A DNA stretch of 64,000 bases from CAYQNU01 sp964419055 (lineage in GTDB: Bacteria; Bacteroidota; Bacteroidia; Flavobacteriales_D; Parvicellaceae), in the NCBI GenBank assembly GCA_964419055.1, contig CAYQNU010000006.1, positions 124,001 to 188,000 of the forward strand, given 5' to 3'. A program made the translations under genes and the position numbers. The first letter of the stretch is position 1. Each line of letters opens with the position of its first letter. Below, in pieces: positions 63,252-64,000 of this stretch. The notes below the pieces were generated by a model, which was not told where the DNA came from, did not search any database, and saw only the letters and a list, made by a program, of their open reading frames with translations.

Positions 63252-64000
63252 TTAAAATTGAAAATATATAAAATCTTGATTATTGCCACCAAGCATAAAA
63301 ATGAATAAAATTAAGATGTAGTAAAAAATAAATCTAATAGGTCTTTTCCAATTCATTCCAATGTTTTCAATAGCGAATTGTCCTTCTCGTCCTAACCATT
63401 CTAAACCTATGAAAATTCCTATTAATATTAGAGTTGTTTTGTATTTCATATAGACTGAAATGGAAAGGTAAGAATCAAAATCTGTGAAAATATCTTTGAT
63501 AAATTGAAATGCGTGATTTAAATTGTCTGCTCTGAAAAATATCCAAGCTAAAACAGTTAAACCAAACGTGAAAAGAATTTTTAATATTTCAGAAATTGAA
63601 GGAATTATCTTGCCTAAAGCAACAGTTTCCATATTGTTTCTATTTTTATTTGTAAGTAAAAGCGGTAGAAAAAATAGAGCATTAAGTAACCCCCAAATAA
63701 TAAAAGTCCAATTTGCTCCATGCCAAAATCCACTTACAATAAAAATTATGAAAGTATTTCTAATTTTATTCCATTTGTTACCTGAACTTCCACCTAATGG
63801 AATATACACATAGTCTCTAAACCAAGTAGAAAGTGATATGTGCCATTTTCTCCAAAATTCAGCAATATCTCTTGAAAAATAGGGGGAATTAAAGTTTCGC
63901 ATCAAATCATAACCAAATAATCGAGATGTACCAATGGCTATATCTGAATAACCAGAAAAATCTCCATAAATTTGAAATGCAAAAAAGATGGCACCTAAAA
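63252..64000 (-). CDS. MBOAT-family O-acyltransferase, 5' end cut by window edge
   Basis: The C-terminal roughly 249 residues of a multispan acyltransferase; the open frame continues to the window edge. It shows YGDFSGYSDIAIG, FRDYVYIPLGG and the block SGFWHGANWTFIIWG with the membrane-embedded catalytic His, and several spans after that. It works with the SGNH-like gene downstream as in AlgI/AlgJ or PatA/PatB, giving O-acetylation of a surface polymer. The internal start near 63905 is only an artefact of the cut. Confidence 0.9.
   Translation of the reverse strand, partial: LGAIFFAFQIYGDFSGYSDIAIGTSRLFGYDLMRNFNSPYFSRDIAEFWRKWHISLSTWFRDYVYIPLGGSSGNKWNKIRNTFIIFIVSGFWHGANWTFIIWGLLNALFFLPLLLTNKNRNNMETVALGKIIPSISEILKILFTFGLTVLAWIFFRADNLNHAFQFIKDIFTDFDSYLSISVYMKYKTTLILIGIFIGLEWLGREGQFAIENIGMNWKRPIRFIFYYILILFIFMLGGNNQDFIYFQF

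Overview
The window looks like part of the chromosome of a flavobacterium-like member of the Bacteroidetes. DNA is AT-rich. Promoters carry the Bacteroidetes -7 element TAnnTTTG with no obvious Shine-Dalgarno sequences. A large secreted protein ends in a type IX secretion (T9SS) sorting domain, and a UpxY/NusG-like antiterminator and an exosortase with its own small substrate are present. Nearly everything from about 5 kb to the right edge makes, modifies, exports or polymerises a surface glycan (O-antigen, capsule or protein-linked glycan). No rRNA, tRNA, CRISPR array or insertion sequence was recognised.

Left flank (1-5 kb): a D-alanine-transfer-like pair (DltD, cut by the edge, and an acyl carrier protein) reads leftward. 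lpdA, with a clear terminator, follows, then two small cytoplasmic proteins. A leftward three-gene exosortase unit (84-residue PID-CTERM-like substrate, exosortase, membrane partner) ends this flank.

Region A (5-24 kb): a Wzc-like tyrosine kinase/co-polymerase with a Tyr-Gly repeat tail and a 1031-residue T9SS cargo protein lead a tightly packed operon for a legionaminic-type nonulosonate. It encodes LegB, LegC, a NeuD-like acetyltransferase, LegI, a GNAT, LegG, a TylF-like methyltransferase, a PIG-L deacetylase and PtmE. There follow a divergent second NeuB-like synthase, an SpsF-like cytidylyltransferase and a YhcH/NanQ-like anomerase, all start-stop coupled, then a sulfotransferase and a probable GT-B glycosyltransferase. 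The divergent trio is the best candidate here for an undescribed sugar pathway. It may also supply the CMP-activation step that the legionaminic set lacks.

Region B (24-32 kb): an MsbA/PglK-like ABC flippase, UpxY, and a Wzm/Wzt export pair whose Wzt has a substrate-reading C-terminal domain, then pseB, a decayed four-helix-bundle gene and pseC. This segment holds several degenerate tandem repeats with a seven-base period. One lies inside the pseC reading frame, where a change in unit number would shift the frame.

Region C (32-41 kb): pseF, pseG and pseI complete a pseudaminic acid pathway in which the usual PseH acetyltransferase is missing. A formyltransferase and a WbqC-family protein sit in its place. 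HisH/HisF/WbpG-like genes suggest an acetamidino group is added. A Rossmann-propeller fusion of unknown role and a short SDR follow.

Region D (41-64 kb): glycosyltransferases and methyltransferases, a heptose module (PfkB kinase, GmhA, SDR, HldC/TagD-like nucleotidyltransferase, GmhB-like phosphatase, GT9-like transferase), WecB, a Wzy-like polymerase, three GT4 enzymes and an SDR. The right edge is a leftward SGNH/MBOAT O-acylation pair, the MBOAT being cut by the edge. No initiating sugar-phosphate transferase and no Wzx flippase were seen, so lipid-linked initiation must be encoded elsewhere.
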